DNA from: Polytrichum commune
Taxonomy: Eukaryota > Streptophyta > Polytrichopsida > Polytrichales > Polytrichaceae
Direction of reading: 5' to 3'
DNA length: 64,000 nt
Assembly: GCA_950295325.1 (NCBI GenBank)
Contig: OX485807.1
Span: forward strand, 7,837,001-7,901,000
Every line of letters starts with the position of its first letter. Position 1 is the stretch's first letter. Of this stretch, positions 32,054-44,700 are shown in pieces. The notes beneath the pieces were generated by a model. That model made no database searches, was not told where the DNA came from, and was given only the letters and a program-made list of their open reading frames with translations. Position numbers and translations under genes: made by a program.

Positions 32054-33323
32054 GTAGAGAACAACACAATGGAGGATGTTCATGCTCTTTCTCTGTTTTC
32101 TCTAGACTATTTTGAAGAGGCTCAGGATGAGGATGAAGAGGGGCTTGGAGATAGAGATCCATATGAAGGGGATGAAGATGATATCAGGACCCGACGGAAA
32201 CTTGATTCCGTTGCCACGATCTCTCGATTGAGAGTCCAACCCCTGAGTTCCTCCAAGTTCCATATTCCCTTATGCAGAATGTTGGCCATGCCTATGGTGA
32301 GGCCAACTCTCCCAAGTGATCTTGCTAAATTGGAGCGGGAGTTTGTGCATGGGTATAGAGAAGGTGCCTCAGTATTTTATGTCACAATAACAGATGAAGA
32401 AGGCAAAACACATGAGGTTACAGAAGCAGATATGGCATCCTGGGGTCCCATTTGGAGTGCCAAAAATGAAGAATTCAGCTCTTTTCTTCTGTCCGTTCCG
32501 GAGTTAGCCAGTTTTAAGAATTTGATGTTCTTTGTTTGTGACGGGAACCATAGGCGGCAGGCTTGGTTGAATCATATTGAACCACTTCACAAAACAGAAG
32601 AGGCCTAGCATTTTTTTGTGGATAGCATCCTCCTTGACACGAAGGGAAAAATTGGTGTTGTTATGCAAGTTATGCATAATATCAACAAGTAAGTTTTGTA
32701 AGTCCATTATCTAAGGTTTTCATCTATGTAATGTACATATATTATGTTGTGCTTGCCTTTAATTATGATTGTTACTTGTAGACATACGGAAGACTCTCAC
32801 GTCAAGATGAACACAGTTCACACTCTATTTAGGGTGCAGAAGTATGGACTTATGCTGCTCGAACAGTACCAAGACATTTTGACTCCCTCTGACATTAAAA
32901 GGTGCAAGAAATCTCAACATTCGAAGAAGACGTGGTATTCATTAAATTTGCATGTATTTACAAGCTTCATCTTCCAGGTATGATCTGATGTTGATGCTTG
33001 ATGATGTGATTACTCTTATATCTTTTCCTTTGCAACATTTGGTAATTGTAATTGACATTCGTATGTTATTGTTCCTTTATGTACTTTCAGAATACCTTCT
33101 TTGTCGTTGTTGTTTGATTACAAACTACCTATGGTAATCCCTTTGCAGCACGAACTGGCACAATCTGCAGATGAGGGTGTTCGTCAACTTGTTGAGCAAA
33201 CGGATGGAGAGGTTTCTGCTGCTAAAAAAGCAGCCGCCATGAAGGTCGCTGCTTCAAAGAAAGCCGAGGCACTTCATAAGAAAATGTCAAAACTAGTTTG
33301 TGTGGCAAACCCAGATTTGACAG
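32054..33323 (+). pseudogene. MULE-1 ParB/methyltransferase-like gene, 5' part
   Basis: Exons about 32,054-32,688, 32,782-32,977 and 33,149-33,323, where MULE-2 cuts exon 3. The likely start is ATG at 32,069 (MEDVHALS). The protein begins acidic, then carries a ParB-type fold ending in FVCDGNHRRQAWLNHIE, the DGxHR motif of ParB/Srx proteins. A TAG at 32,606-32,608 replaces the Trp codon seen in the MULE-2 copy (TGG to TAG). Exon boundaries agree with the MULE-2 copy. The gene resumes at 49,170: deleting MULE-2 and one 9-bp duplicate rejoins VANPDLT to DAWLREV in frame. Confidence 0.8.
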
Positions 33324-33362
33324 AGGACGAAGCTATTTTGTGAGCGGTGAGCGGTGAGCGGT
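33324..33362 (+). repeat. Left terminal inverted repeat of MULE-2
   Basis: AGCTATTTTGTGAGCGGTGA and two more GAGCGGT units. The right end (49,117-49,154) reads the same in reverse complement with one substitution (TG to CG) in the core. Confidence 0.92.
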
Positions 33363-34258
33363 AACATCCGAGATATTTTGATGAAAATGTTATTTAGAGC
33401 AGTAAGGTTACAATATTTTTAGACTAAATGTATTTTTAGTAAAGTTTTTTTTCTAAACTTAGTAACAGTGGGTCCTATGGCCGTGGACAATTACAGGAAA
33501 AAATGTTACTGTATCAGTGAAAAATATGGTGTAGGGTGTTAAATTGAGCATTTGTAATACTTATAGAAATACAAAGTTGAACAAATCAAAACATAACACG
33601 TATAAATGTAACACAAGTAAAATATTATTATAATACCAAATGAAGTTCCAAAATGTAATTGAGGAGTTTCACTCCTCCATTTCCACTCCTCTAGGATGGA
33701 AGAAGGCATCTATAGAGGTCTGCTAGAGCTGATTCACATGTAAGTGATCAATCTCTTTCTCAAACTTTTCTAATTTCTTGACCAAATGCATAACATCAGT
33801 AGACCTCTGCTCAAGATAATGACGTAAAGTTTGAAGAGAAGACTGCACATCATTGTAGCACTCAAAAATTCGAACGCTGGTAGATTGGCTGAACCTGCTA
33901 GGGTGCACTGAGTTGACGAGGGAGGGACTTGCAGTCAATAACTTAAACCCTAATAATTTCTAAATGGGGGGTATGTTACAGTATGTGACAGTATATTACA
34001 TGTGCTATTTTACAATATATTGTATTTTATAGTATTATATAATATAATAATAAGTTAACAGATATAGAGGGCAAAATTACAACGAGGGGAGTAGCCAATC
34101 AGTTAACACTTAACACTTAACGTTATTGTAATCTCCCCAAGTAGGGAATAGAAAAAATGTTAACACTTATGAAATTTTGTAGTGGCCCTTTTAGTCTCAC
34201 TACATCATGATTATATAAAATCTTGCATATATATGTTTCTTTAAAAAAACAAAAAACT
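33363..34258. other. Left subterminal region of MULE-2
   Basis: Mostly AT-rich. A 71-codon minus-strand ORF at 33,938-33,723 encodes a possible coiled coil (SLQTLRHYLEQRSTDVMHLV...), possibly a small gene or a distal exon. I see no further support. Confidence 0.35.
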
Positions 34259-37200
34259 CTAAGAGTCAAGGTACTTCAATAAACCAGCCTGCAAAACTCG
34301 CTTCACTTCGTTGAAGCTAAACCTAGTTGCATGAATGAACGTGTTTGAATCTTAGTCCAAACCACACACTACTGTAAACAAATAGTATAAATGCTTGCAG
34401 TTGGCCCATTGACCCCTTTTTCCAATTGCTTTAGTCGCCATCTCCTTGAAGTTAGGACAAGTGCATGCTGGCAGCTGCGAAATCGTCAAGTAGTATTGCT
34501 GAACCTTTGGGGGCGTGCCGGAATCCAACGAGACGATGCATCCTAAGGCAGGGGATGGAAGCATGCACAATTTGTGCACTTTGGCTTTCAGTGATAGGGC
34601 TGAGGCACAATTATTGGCGTGTTTTGTTGACGGGGCCTTCTTGTTGCGCCTAATCAACTTCCCTGAACGCCGGGTGGGAAACTCATCCGGATATGCAGGT
34701 GTCGTGTAGCTTGCTAAGTCCAAAGGTAATGGGTGGTCCTGAAAAATTCTGGAAGGTGTCATCTCCTTCCACTGGGGCAGTCTAAAGCCTGCGTTTTCTA
34801 AAGTGAGGATCTCTTTGCAGGTTAAGTTGGTCCCCAACTTAACAGGCCATACATCCGGAACGTTCGGGACTGAGACCACCCATCTCCTTTTTGTACCCTT
34901 CACGCATCTCTCAATGTCGTCATTGCAGAAAAAAAAAGTCTTGAGGGTCCAATCTCTTCTTCCGAAAGTTATCCATGAGGCCTGAGTAGGTAGGTGCAGC
35001 GGTGCACTTCCCGTCTTGTACAATCCGAGCGACGCACTTCTTCTTAGTAATTGCTTGAAAAGCAAAGCAAGCCTTCGCATATGTCTTAGGCAGCCGTGCG
35101 ATGTGCCACTGGGCAGGGTTGCATAATGTCTCCTCAATCGCGGTGACGTGGTGTCGATCCACCTGTTGCAGAGTGTCGTGTGTTGGAAGTTGCGGCTGCT
35201 CTTCATCTGCAGTTGTGGGAGTTGTGGGAGAATCTGGAATTGCCACAGGAGTAGGATAATCGTTAAGTCGGGCAGATCTGGTTTGGACGCGTGGTCGGGA
35301 TACACTGATTTTGTCTGGCCTATGAGATTCACGTTCATCACCGAAAGCAGTGTCTGGTTTACGCTTCAGAGAAACAAATACCTCTTCCCCTTCGAGGTGG
35401 GGAGTCCTTGTGCACCAATCCTCACCACCAGGCATCTTCAGAATGGCCTCATGCAGCGGTTTCGATATTCTTGTTTTTGCGGCAGACCTTTGAGCACGCC
35501 TCAACTTCAATTCCTCCTTCGACGGTCCAGTTCCAGGGTTGTCTCCCTTCAAGAACTGGGAATATGCTGAGCATTGCATGAAAGCACGCACGAAATCATC
35601 GACTGTTGCTACATAAAGATTGCTGCCTCGATCGCCGGATTGCTGCTTCCACTTGTTATGGATAGATTCAACCAAGTTACAGGATGGCATTTCCGCTAGT
35701 TCAGCTTCACTTAGATTCTGCAATGCCCATAGACTCTGAATTAGACTAATGGCGAAATCATTGTAGTTGAACTATAAAAAGTGAAATATACAGGCAAGGG
35801 GATGGGAAGTATAGACTTACCAACTCCATAAATCCACCCCATTGGCGGTAACGGAAATGCCAGAATGCCAGCCAGAGCTCCAGTCGAGGTAGAGCTTGTT
35901 CAGTTGCTGCACCGGATGACATCCACCATGCTCGAATTGCCAGAAACTTTGTCTCTGCCTCTGCCATCGATTTCGCATTCTTGTATTGATGGCATAGTAT
36001 TCGATGCTGGTATTGTAGGTCTTGACGGATATCGGCCTTGGTATGTTTCTCCAAGGACTGCGTCCAATGGAAAAGACAAGTCCTCTCTCTATCCACCATC
36101 TTCTCAGACGCATCTCCACTTCCGTATATGATTCGAACAACATTCCAGTTCGCTTGGGCACTGTCGGCCATGAAACCTTTAAAATTAACTTTGTCCACTC
36201 CATGTTGAGCCATGAGAGCGTTCAGGTTCTTCCATACCACTGACTGGGCTGCAACATCTTCAGATTGCATGTCGCATACTGCGATGATCATGACACGGCA
36301 GTATGTGGAATCGTACACATGACAAGCCATTGTCGTCCACGACCTGACCCGTTTGACATGGTCAAACATTATCCAGGAGTTCTCCAAGTCACCACCGGGT
36401 TGCATTCGTTTGACCAGGTCGACTCCGCTGCCCGGTCCAACTTCAGACATCTTGAACACAAAGACCTTGTCCATGTCCGCTCCTTGCCCTGGAAACCTAT
36501 TCTGCTGCACGAACCTCCAATTGCTAGCACCCCGTAACTTGGTAATACTGTCCATGACTCCAAAGCGACGCATAGTCCTGAACGTGGTGACTGTGTTACA
36601 AATGTTGGGCGAGGTGAGGTGCTTACACCGATCGAAAATACCTTGCAGCTCGTCCAGCTCCAAGATCTTCTATGGGTCACCTTCTTTAGCAAGGAGGAGT
36701 GGGCCCAGAACTTCCTTTGCAGTTTCAAGCACAATAGCAGAGCGAGTGGCGGAGGGGGTGCGTTCGACTTGATCCCCAATCAAGCTGTCTGCCAAATCGA
36801 TGAAGTCCCGATGATCACCAGACTTGACAGGATGGTCGTGAGATCCCAAGTGCACACAAGCCCTCGTCATGTGAGGTGTTCCAGTAACATAGTAGATCTT
36901 GGCAGTGCAGAGAGCAACACAGGTGGGAGGGACATTGCAGGATTTGCAAACAACTGTCGACCTAGCGGGAGGCTTGGACCCTACTTCAAACAATTTCTCA
37001 GATAATCCTTCCCACTCTGTTTCATTCACGCTAAAAGTCCTATGGTCTCGCTGAAGATACTCACAGGCAGGATTGTCGCAACGGAGGTGGCCCAAACAAG
37101 AAGATGTACGAAACAAAAGCTTGAGATCATTCTGAATATTGGATGTAATCGTGCGAGACCAAGCATGGCCATCGTACCTTCTATCCATTCCACGAAGCTG

Positions 37201-37911
37201 ATTGGCCTTTGTATTCAGCCCATGGTCACCTAAAGGTGGAAATTCGAAGATAACGTCACCATCGTAACGAGGGGGAAGGTAATCAACCTGCTGGAGTCTG
37301 ATCGCATCAAAGTTAATTCGAGACAACACGCTTTTGGACCGCTTACGAGCTCCAAGGCGCATCAATGAAAGAACAATACTGAGAGGAGGACTTGCGACAA
37401 CCTTGGCCTGACCAGAATGACGAGAGGGACTAACAGGAGGAGTTGTTTCCTTGCGAACTGCTTCTGGAGTCAGCAAAGGTTGGACTGGACTCTCTGAATT
37501 TAGGACTTCAACATCGCCGTCGGAATCATCACTCAACTCATAAATTGTCTGTAGACCAGGCTCAATTTTGACCTTAGACAGCACAGGTATCTCAACGCTA
37601 ACATTGGACGACTCCCTAGGTGTTAGGAGTTCAGTCGAACACTCTAACATAGAATATGAGACTCCATATACACGATATTTTCCAGGCTTCAGCAACTAGA
37701 ACGCACCGACGTCATTCTCAACTCTAGTATGACGAATTGCATGTGAAACCAGACCGGTATGATCGTCAAAAACCTCTTCTTCGACAAAGACAGTGACCTC
37801 ACGATACTGAAACCTCAAACTTAATGTTGTAGAAGTGACTATAGCATGACCGTTTTCACCTAATGGAAAGAGGACAGGAACAGAAGGAAGATCAACACGA
37901 AGCAGGGCCAT
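34259..37911 (-). pseudogene. MULE-2 transposase (decayed)
   Basis: It aligns throughout with the better-preserved copy at 54,183-57,854. Order: a putative N-terminal beta domain; Cys/His segments (CLGHLRCDNPACEYLQRDHR; CKSCNVPPTC...HLGSHDHP) resembling a WRKY/GCM-type zinc finger; a MULE-type core with YDSTYCRVM (first Asp), FMADSAQANWNVVR (second Asp) and MPSCNLVESIHNKW (Glu); and a C-terminal SWIM zinc finger CTC...CKH. One intron (35,718-35,820). Damage: a TAG in the N-terminal part near 37,696, a TAG near 36,670 (GDP-stop-KILELDEL), a frameshift in a T-run near 34,920, and a TAA near 34,352. The start ATG at 37,911 is chosen by alignment. Confidence 0.85.
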
Positions 37912-38236
37912 AGTATTCCACAGAACTCTGACCAAAACAAGTACAATGACCATTGAAATGGCGACAATATATACCAGGAGAGCAATTACAGAGCCAACTG
38001 GCAATATATGAACTAGTCATGCAGATTAAGCTGAAAGAAGGCTGAAAAACCAATTTTGGACGTAACTCCGAGACAGGTAAGAAACCGAATAGTATAATCC
38101 AATAACATGCATACATTCTAAACATTGATGAATAAAATATATATTGGCAAATAAGGTCATAAGAATGACGGCCGCCAAGAATAATGTGTAGAGCATGATA
38201 TAAGCTCGGTAATAATATTAGAATGCTAAATTGAGA

Positions 38237-38665
38237 TTAATGACGAAGACGCTTATGGGGCCCTTTGCCATTTTTGTCACCGGCATGTTTATGGCAATGG
38301 TCAATCCCTAAACTATGAACTGCAGTGCATCCTGCGCAACCGAGTCCCTGACCTTGAGGACGTGGGGCAGTCCTTAATAGAGATCTAGAGTAAGTGCCCG
38401 GTTTAATAACCCCTACTCTAGAATAGGCATGAGTCTGTAAAGGAGACTTGTCCTCTATCAGCGTTGCAACATCCATCTGCAAAGATGGAGTCTGGGGATG
38501 TGGACTCTGAACTGCGATCGCTAGAGTAACTGAGCAGTCAGGGTGGTTTAGTATCTTCATGTTGTTGCCGTCTGCAAAACCGGGGAACGACGACGTCGTG
38601 TGGATTTGTGATGAACTAGGAGCACCTAAAGGAGCAAGGCTCGGGAGTCTTGAGTCAGTACCCAT
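38237..38665 (-). CDS. Small Ser/Pro-rich protein with C-terminal Cys/His cluster
   Basis: An open frame of 142 codons from ATG at 38,665 (MGTDSRLPSLAP; an upstream in-frame ATG at 38,728 adds hydrophobic residues). The C-terminus GCAGCTAVHSLGIDHCHKH is basic and rich in Cys and His, possibly metal binding. It lies between the transposase (same strand) and the divergent plus-strand gene of MULE-2. I recognise no family, and no counterpart was found in MULE-1 or MULE-3. Confidence 0.45.
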   Translation of the reverse strand: MGTDSRLPSLAPLGAPSSSQIHTTSSFPGFADGNNMKILNHPDCSVTLAIAVQSPHPQTPSLQMDVATLIEDKSPLQTHAYSRVGVIKPGTYSRSLLRTAPRPQGQGLGCAGCTAVHSLGIDHCHKHAGDKNGKGPHKRLRH

Positions 38666-39034
38666 TGGAGAAGAATATGATGAAACGAGATTAAGAAATG
38701 GGTACAAGCAATCTCGTATTATATACACCCAATGTAGGCACCAATGCCTGTATATATGATATCTTGTAGATCAATTAATAGTCAATATTTATTTAGGTAA
38801 ATGTTGGACAACCTGTAACATGTAAGAATAGAGTGGACTTGAATAATTGTGAATCATTTATGAACACCAAATATCTGACATGGCAGGATTCGATTAGGTA
38901 TAATAGGTTATAGCGCCGAGTGATAATTCAAGAATTAGGAGATTAATTATCTATATCCAATGTGAACAAAATGGCGAATATATGTTAATTATGATAGAGT
39001 TGACAATGATATATAAGATCTCTTTGCATCAATA

Positions 39035-40196
39035 ATGATAGAGATGAATACTAGGTCGAGAGCGAGAGCAGATCAAGAAGTTAGGAGGAACATTGAAAAG
39101 CAGAGGCGTATTGAGAGAAGGCAAAGGTTAGAATCAAGGGAGAGGATTGGAACGCCGTATAACTTGCGGACAACAATGGGTAGGCGAGGAGTTAAATCTT
39201 CCGGGGCCACAGCTAGAGGATCTGAAGGGGAAAAACCATTTGATGTTTCAGCGGTAGATCCAGTAGTTTTATTTCCTGTATCGGAGGAAGAAAACCAAGT
39301 TGACAAAGGGGGAAGTGAGGTGATGTTTATGTGCTATCATAATTATATTTCTTTAAGTGCAATGATATAATTAACTTTGTGGACAGTAAGTTACAACATT
39401 TGAGACCCAAAATATTCCATTGCCGTGTGGGCAATATTATCGGCTCACATTTGTTGTTGAATCTGGAATATGACTTCGACTTGGCTTTGACATTTGGAAC
39501 AGGGCATGACCCAGACAAAGGAACAACCTGGTGCAGCCTCGACTACCTCAACATCGGATCATACTGAGCAGCAGGTCTGCAAAGATTGTTTCAATTGCTG
39601 AATTTGAGGGTTTTTGGTATAGGTTAAGGTTTCGCTTTCAATGATAACACTTTATGTGGAGTACAACATACCTACTAAGCACAGGGCATATTTATTGAAC
39701 AGAGCCTTGCCGAATTCGATGAGGACGCTGATGTAGTTGATTTATACGAAGCCAGCATGGACAACAACGAGCATCAATTCGGGGAAGAGGTACGATGTCA
39801 AACCATAAACCAAAATCTGCTGTCTTTCTCGAATGTGGTTGAATGGTGTAGACTCGTATAAGGGCAAAGATGAATTTTGGCTTATGGGTTTGATTTGGTA
39901 TGTGCTGAGTTCAACATTGCAGCTTGTTTAGGGGCATTCGGGTCCGAACCCAGTCTGCAAACATTACAGTTTGATAGGGTTAGTCGGGGATGTGGATACC
40001 CATTTTACTGACAGAGCTTGACGCTTACTGGTAGTAGGGTAACAACCGGGGAGGTAGAAAGCGCCGCTTCTAGCATGGATTCTGACTTAGAGGCATTCAA
40101 TCATAATCCTACACATGGTAGCTTCGCGACACTGGCTTTTCAACCAAGCGCAATGACCAATTACGTGAATCAACAGTTACTCTCGTACCTTAGTTG
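39035..40196 (+). CDS. Small four-exon gene, basic N-terminus
   Basis: Putative exons 39,035-39,319, 39,503-39,574, 39,703-39,789 and 40,054-40,196 all have GT and AG borders and join in phase 0. The predicted product has about 195 residues: an Arg/Glu-rich helical N-terminus (NTRSRARADQEVRRNIEKQR), a Thr/Ser stretch, an acidic segment (EFDEDADVVDLYEA) and the C-terminus NQQLLSYLS. It could be a DNA- or protein-binding accessory factor, but no family was recognised. In MULE-3 a two-exon gene with a basic N-terminus (58,174-59,173) occupies the equivalent place, divergent from the transposase. Exon choice rests on splice motifs and phase only. Confidence 0.4.
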
Positions 40197-40233
40197 AATT
40201 ACTATTGCGGCACCGCGCATCAGTAGGGTAAAA

Positions 40234-40244
40234 CTAACCTGTCA

Positions 40245-40275
<31 letters not shown>

Positions 40276-40315
40276 ATTGGTGGGGAACAATCCAATACTT
40301 GGTGAATTCTGCTCG

Positions 40316-40350
<35 letters not shown>

Positions 40351-40581
40351 CGTTGCTATAAACGCTTGGTCGTCGCTTGCCGTCTGTGTGGCAGGCTCGA
40401 TGTCTGTCTCTTTCAAGTTAGGTTGATAGAGTACTTCTCTCTGTAAAGAAATAGAGTAGGGTCTTGGCTTCAACCTGCCAATTTTGAGTCTTGTCTGAAA
40501 CGCGGATTGGAGACGCAGAGGAGGTTGGGCCGGCAGAGTCGGTTGTGGGGATTCTCTACAGTCTAAACTATGTTGGAACAT
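40234..40581 (-). CDS. Uncertain 115-codon ORF in MULE-2
   Basis: An open minus-strand frame (MFQHSLDCRESPQPT...) with mixed composition and ETDIEPATQTASDDQAF in the middle. It ends 38 bp past the preceding plus-strand gene's stop, on the opposite strand. No homologous frame was seen elsewhere in the window, and it may be chance. Confidence 0.25.
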
Positions 40582-40855
40582 GTGAGTTTGGGGGGGGGAC
40601 CATCAATTGTTTGACTTTCAGTTTGATATCAGTTTTGTTTCAGGTTGTATGATTGATAGGCTTCTGATTAGGGGGGGAATTTAAAGTGGGTGCTTTTGGT
40701 TTTATTTCTAAGTTCTTTCATCAAGCTTGAAGCCTTCATTATGTACATTAGGGCCCGAGCATCATTTTTTTGCCTTTCAGTTTGATATCAGTCTTGTTTC
40801 AGGTTGTAGGATTGAAAGGTTTCTGATTTAGGGGGGGTTAGGGTGAGTGCTTCTG

Positions 40856-41540
40856 GCATCACTTTGATAGGCCATATCTCTTAGTCATTTCATTCCCTTC
40901 CTTTGAGACTCTGTGATCTTTTAGGTGCTCATGTTAGCTTTCTAGGAATGTATGGATCTCTCCATTTGAAGTTTTCAAGTAGAAGTTATGGACATTTGAA
41001 CGCAGGGTGGTCATGCTGGAATGGTATGCCGTTGACGGCATCACTTTGATAGACCACATCTCCTAGTCATTTCTTTCCCTTCCTTTGAGACTCTGTGACC
41101 TTTTAGGTGCTCATGTTAGCTTTCTAGGGATGTATGGATCTCTCCATTTGAAGTTTTCAAGTAGAAGTTATGGACATTTGAACGCAGGGTGGTCATGCTG
41201 GAATGGTATGCCGTTGACGGCATCACTTTGATAGACCACATCTCCTAGTCATTTCTTTCCCTTGGTTTGAGACTCTGTGACCTTTTAGGTGCTCATGTTA
41301 GCTTTCTAGGGATGTATGGATCTCCTCATTTGAAGTTTTCAAGTAGAAGTTATGGACATTTGAACGCAGGGTGGTCATGCTGGAATGGTATGCCGTTGAC
41401 GACATCACTTTGATAGGCCACATCTCCTAGTCATTTCTTTCCCTTGGTTTGAGACTCTGTGACCTTTTAGTTGCTCATGTTAGCTTTCTAGGGATGTATG
41501 GATCTCCTCATTTGAAGCTTTCAAGTAGAAGTTTTGAAGT
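40856..41540. repeat. 182-bp tandem repeat upstream of the MULE-2 ParB/MTase-like gene
   Basis: Four copies starting near 40,856, 41,037, 41,219 and 41,401. Each begins GCATCACTTTGATAG and contains CTCATGTTAGCTTTCTAGG. They lie directly 5' of the gene, as the 54-bp minisatellite does in MULE-1. A partly related segment (TTTGATATCAG...TTTCAGGTTGTA) is duplicated at 40,610-40,830. Confidence 0.85.
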
Positions 41541-41733
41541 ATCCATTTGAACTTTATAATACCATTCATTTTCAAATACTGGGTCTGCTGTGCATTATAA
41601 ATTTGGTGCTGTGCATTATAAAATTGGTAAAGTTGTATTTTTTTGTATTAAGTTGGGAGCTTTCATTAACTTTCTAGTACCTTTAATTTTTAAACATTGC
41701 TTCTGGTGGAACTTGAATCGGTTGTAGTGACAC

Positions 41734-44700
41734 TTGATGCAATATTTGGGCGACTTGAAGATAGTTATTGAGTCTTTAGCCACTCTGCTTGAACAGGAGG
41801 CAGCAACAGCTTGTCGACGTGATTCACCAGTTCAACCTTCGATTGTCGCTATTGCGGATACAGATATGGAGGACGATGGAGGAGAGAACCAGAATGAGTC
41901 CCACAACGACGATGAGTCGTTTGGAGATGACGAGGACGAGATTCGAACCAGACAGAAATTAAACTCCGTTGCCACCATTTCCAGCCTGAGATTCCAGCCA
42001 ATTTCAGTTTCACGCTTTTCGATTCCACTTTGCAGGTTGGTTGCCTTTGGTGAGGCCGACCCTCCAGAGTGATCTCGATAAGCTTGAACAAGAGTTTGTT
42101 CATGGCTATCGTGACGGGGCTGCAGTGTTCTACGTTACATTGACTGATGAACATGGAAGTACTCAGGAGGTTATATCTGTGGTGAAGGAGAATTGGGGAT
42201 CCATCTAGAATGCGCAGAATGAGGAATTCAACAGGTATCTCCTATCGGTACCTGAACTTTCACATATGAAGAATCTTATGTTTTTTGTCTGTGATGATAA
42301 TACAGACGCCAAACATGGCTCAACCATATTGACCGCCTTCATAAGAATGATCATTCATGGCATTTTAGAGTGGACTCCATTCTCCTCAACACAAAGGACA
42401 AAATCGGCTTGGTTATGCAAGTGATGCACACGATCAACAAGTAAGTGTGATTTTCAGCGTTTTAATTATCTTTAAGGTTGTTCCTGAATTCGAAACATTT
42501 TCATGTATGTATTGTTGTGTTTCAGGCACACCGAGGACTCCTATGTCAGAACGAACAATGTTCACACGTTATTCAGAGTTAGGAAATATGGACAAATGGA
42601 TATTGAGAAACTGAAGGACGTGTTGTCACCAGCTGACTTCATGCGTTGTAAGCGTGGCAAAAAAAAAACATGGTACACCTTACCTTTGAATATTTTCACC
42701 TCCTTCATCTTTCAGGTGAGTGCATTTGTTCCTTTTGATTTAAAGTACTGTGCTTCACTCATTTTGATTAAATGTGTAGTTCGTTGAGAGTACTGAAGTT
42801 CTTTGTTTAAGAATTCTTCGTAACAGGAGTGTGGATTATTCGCAGCACGAACTAACTTGTGGATAATTGGCAGCATGAAAGAAGCATGGCTTCTGACGAA
42901 GGTGTCCGCCAGCTTGTTGAGCAGTCTGATGTGGTTGTATCTCCTGCTCAAAAAGCGGCCGCGATGAAGTCCGCAGTGGACAAACGATGTATTTCATTGT
43001 GTCAGAAGATGGGAAAACTGGTCGCGGTTGCAAATCCAGACCTCACTGATGGTTGGTTTGATGAGGTAAGTTCCAATCCTTGAATCCAGTGTTTTATCAG
43101 GTTGATCATTCTAAATTTGATTTCAAGATACCTGCTTTGTCCATTTTTAATGAGGACGTTTGTAATTGGGTAGATTGAGCGGCATAATGCCAATAATTCA
43201 ATATCTCCAGAGCTCAACTTGGAAAAGCTTCAGCTAATTGCTACGTCAAGAGCATCCCCGATTTTCAAAATCAAGTGGCTTCAATACATAAACGCCTCTG
43301 CCGCAACTCGAGAGGCAAGAAGAGTTCCTGCGAAGCCCGTTACCGAAGAAAAGCTTTCAATTTTCCTAGCAAAGGCATGCTGGTGGGTTGGGGTATGAAT
43401 ATCTTGAAACTTCAGTATTTTCCAATACAGTTTGCAATGTTGAAATTGAAGTTAGAGAATTTGGAAAATTAAGGAAATAATACCCACACACTTTGGGTTG
43501 TACTATGGGCTCTTTGGAGCTATAAGGGTTAAGTGTTTTCCAATTTATATAGCATTGCCTTTATGGACATACCATTTCATAGATGGGTGAAATGGTATTC
43601 AAAGCTTCTTCCGAACATCACTACCTTTGCCGCAAGCTTGACCAGTTGACCTCCAATGCTTGCTTTGGATTATGAAAGGCCTAGTTTGTGCCCTATTGAA
43701 CCTATACACTAAGTGCAACCTCAACACATATGGAAACTAGCAATATAGAAACTAGATAACTAATGTGGATGTATCAAAGTATACCTTAGATAACTAGATA
43801 TTAATTAACTGAAATTAGATAGAGCTATCTAGAACTTAAGTTAACTTCCACTCTTGAAATAAGGCATGGGGGGAGCTATATATGAGGAGAGGTTATATTC
43901 AGCCTTACATGTGTAGACGTTGATCTTAAGTCCATTTGAATATATTGGTGTAAATTTTGTGGTGCATATCATTGGGCATTGAGGTCATGCATTGAACAAG
44001 TTGTGTGGTATTTCATGTGGATTTAGTTCAACTATGCAGGCACTCTAAGGAGCATTCTGGTTCGAGACCACTATTTTGGAATTCGAGGTTGATAGGAATT
44101 AAGGGCAGGTTAGGGGGGGGGTTAAATAATTTTGGTTTATATTCTGATTTCATGTGGGTTTAGTTCAACTATGAAGGCACTCTAGTGAGCATTCTGGTCC
44201 GAGACCACTATTTTGGAATTTCAGGTTGATAGGAAATAAGGGGATGTTAGGGGGGGGGGTTAATGATTTTTTTTTATATTATGATTTCATGTGGGTTTAG
44301 TTCAACTATGAAGGCACTCCAAGGAGCATTCTGGTCCGAGACCACTATTTTGGAATTCGAGGTTGATAGGAATTAAGGGCAGGTTAGGGGGGAGGGTTAA
44401 ATGATTTTGGTATATATTTTGATTTCATGTGGGTTTAGTTCAACTATCCAGGCACTCTAGGGAGCATTTTGGTCCGATACCACTATTTTGGAATTCGAGG
44501 TTGATAGGAATTAAGGGGAGGGTAGGGGGGGTTTAAATGATTTTGGTTTATATTCTGATTTCATGTGGGTTTAGTTCAACTATGAAGGCACTCTAAGGAG
44601 CATTGTGTAATTTGTTTACTTTCAGATTTCCGATAATGCGACAACTATGTTTGAGGACATAGTTCAACAGGATCGCATCCCCATCGACATGTCTGTGCCT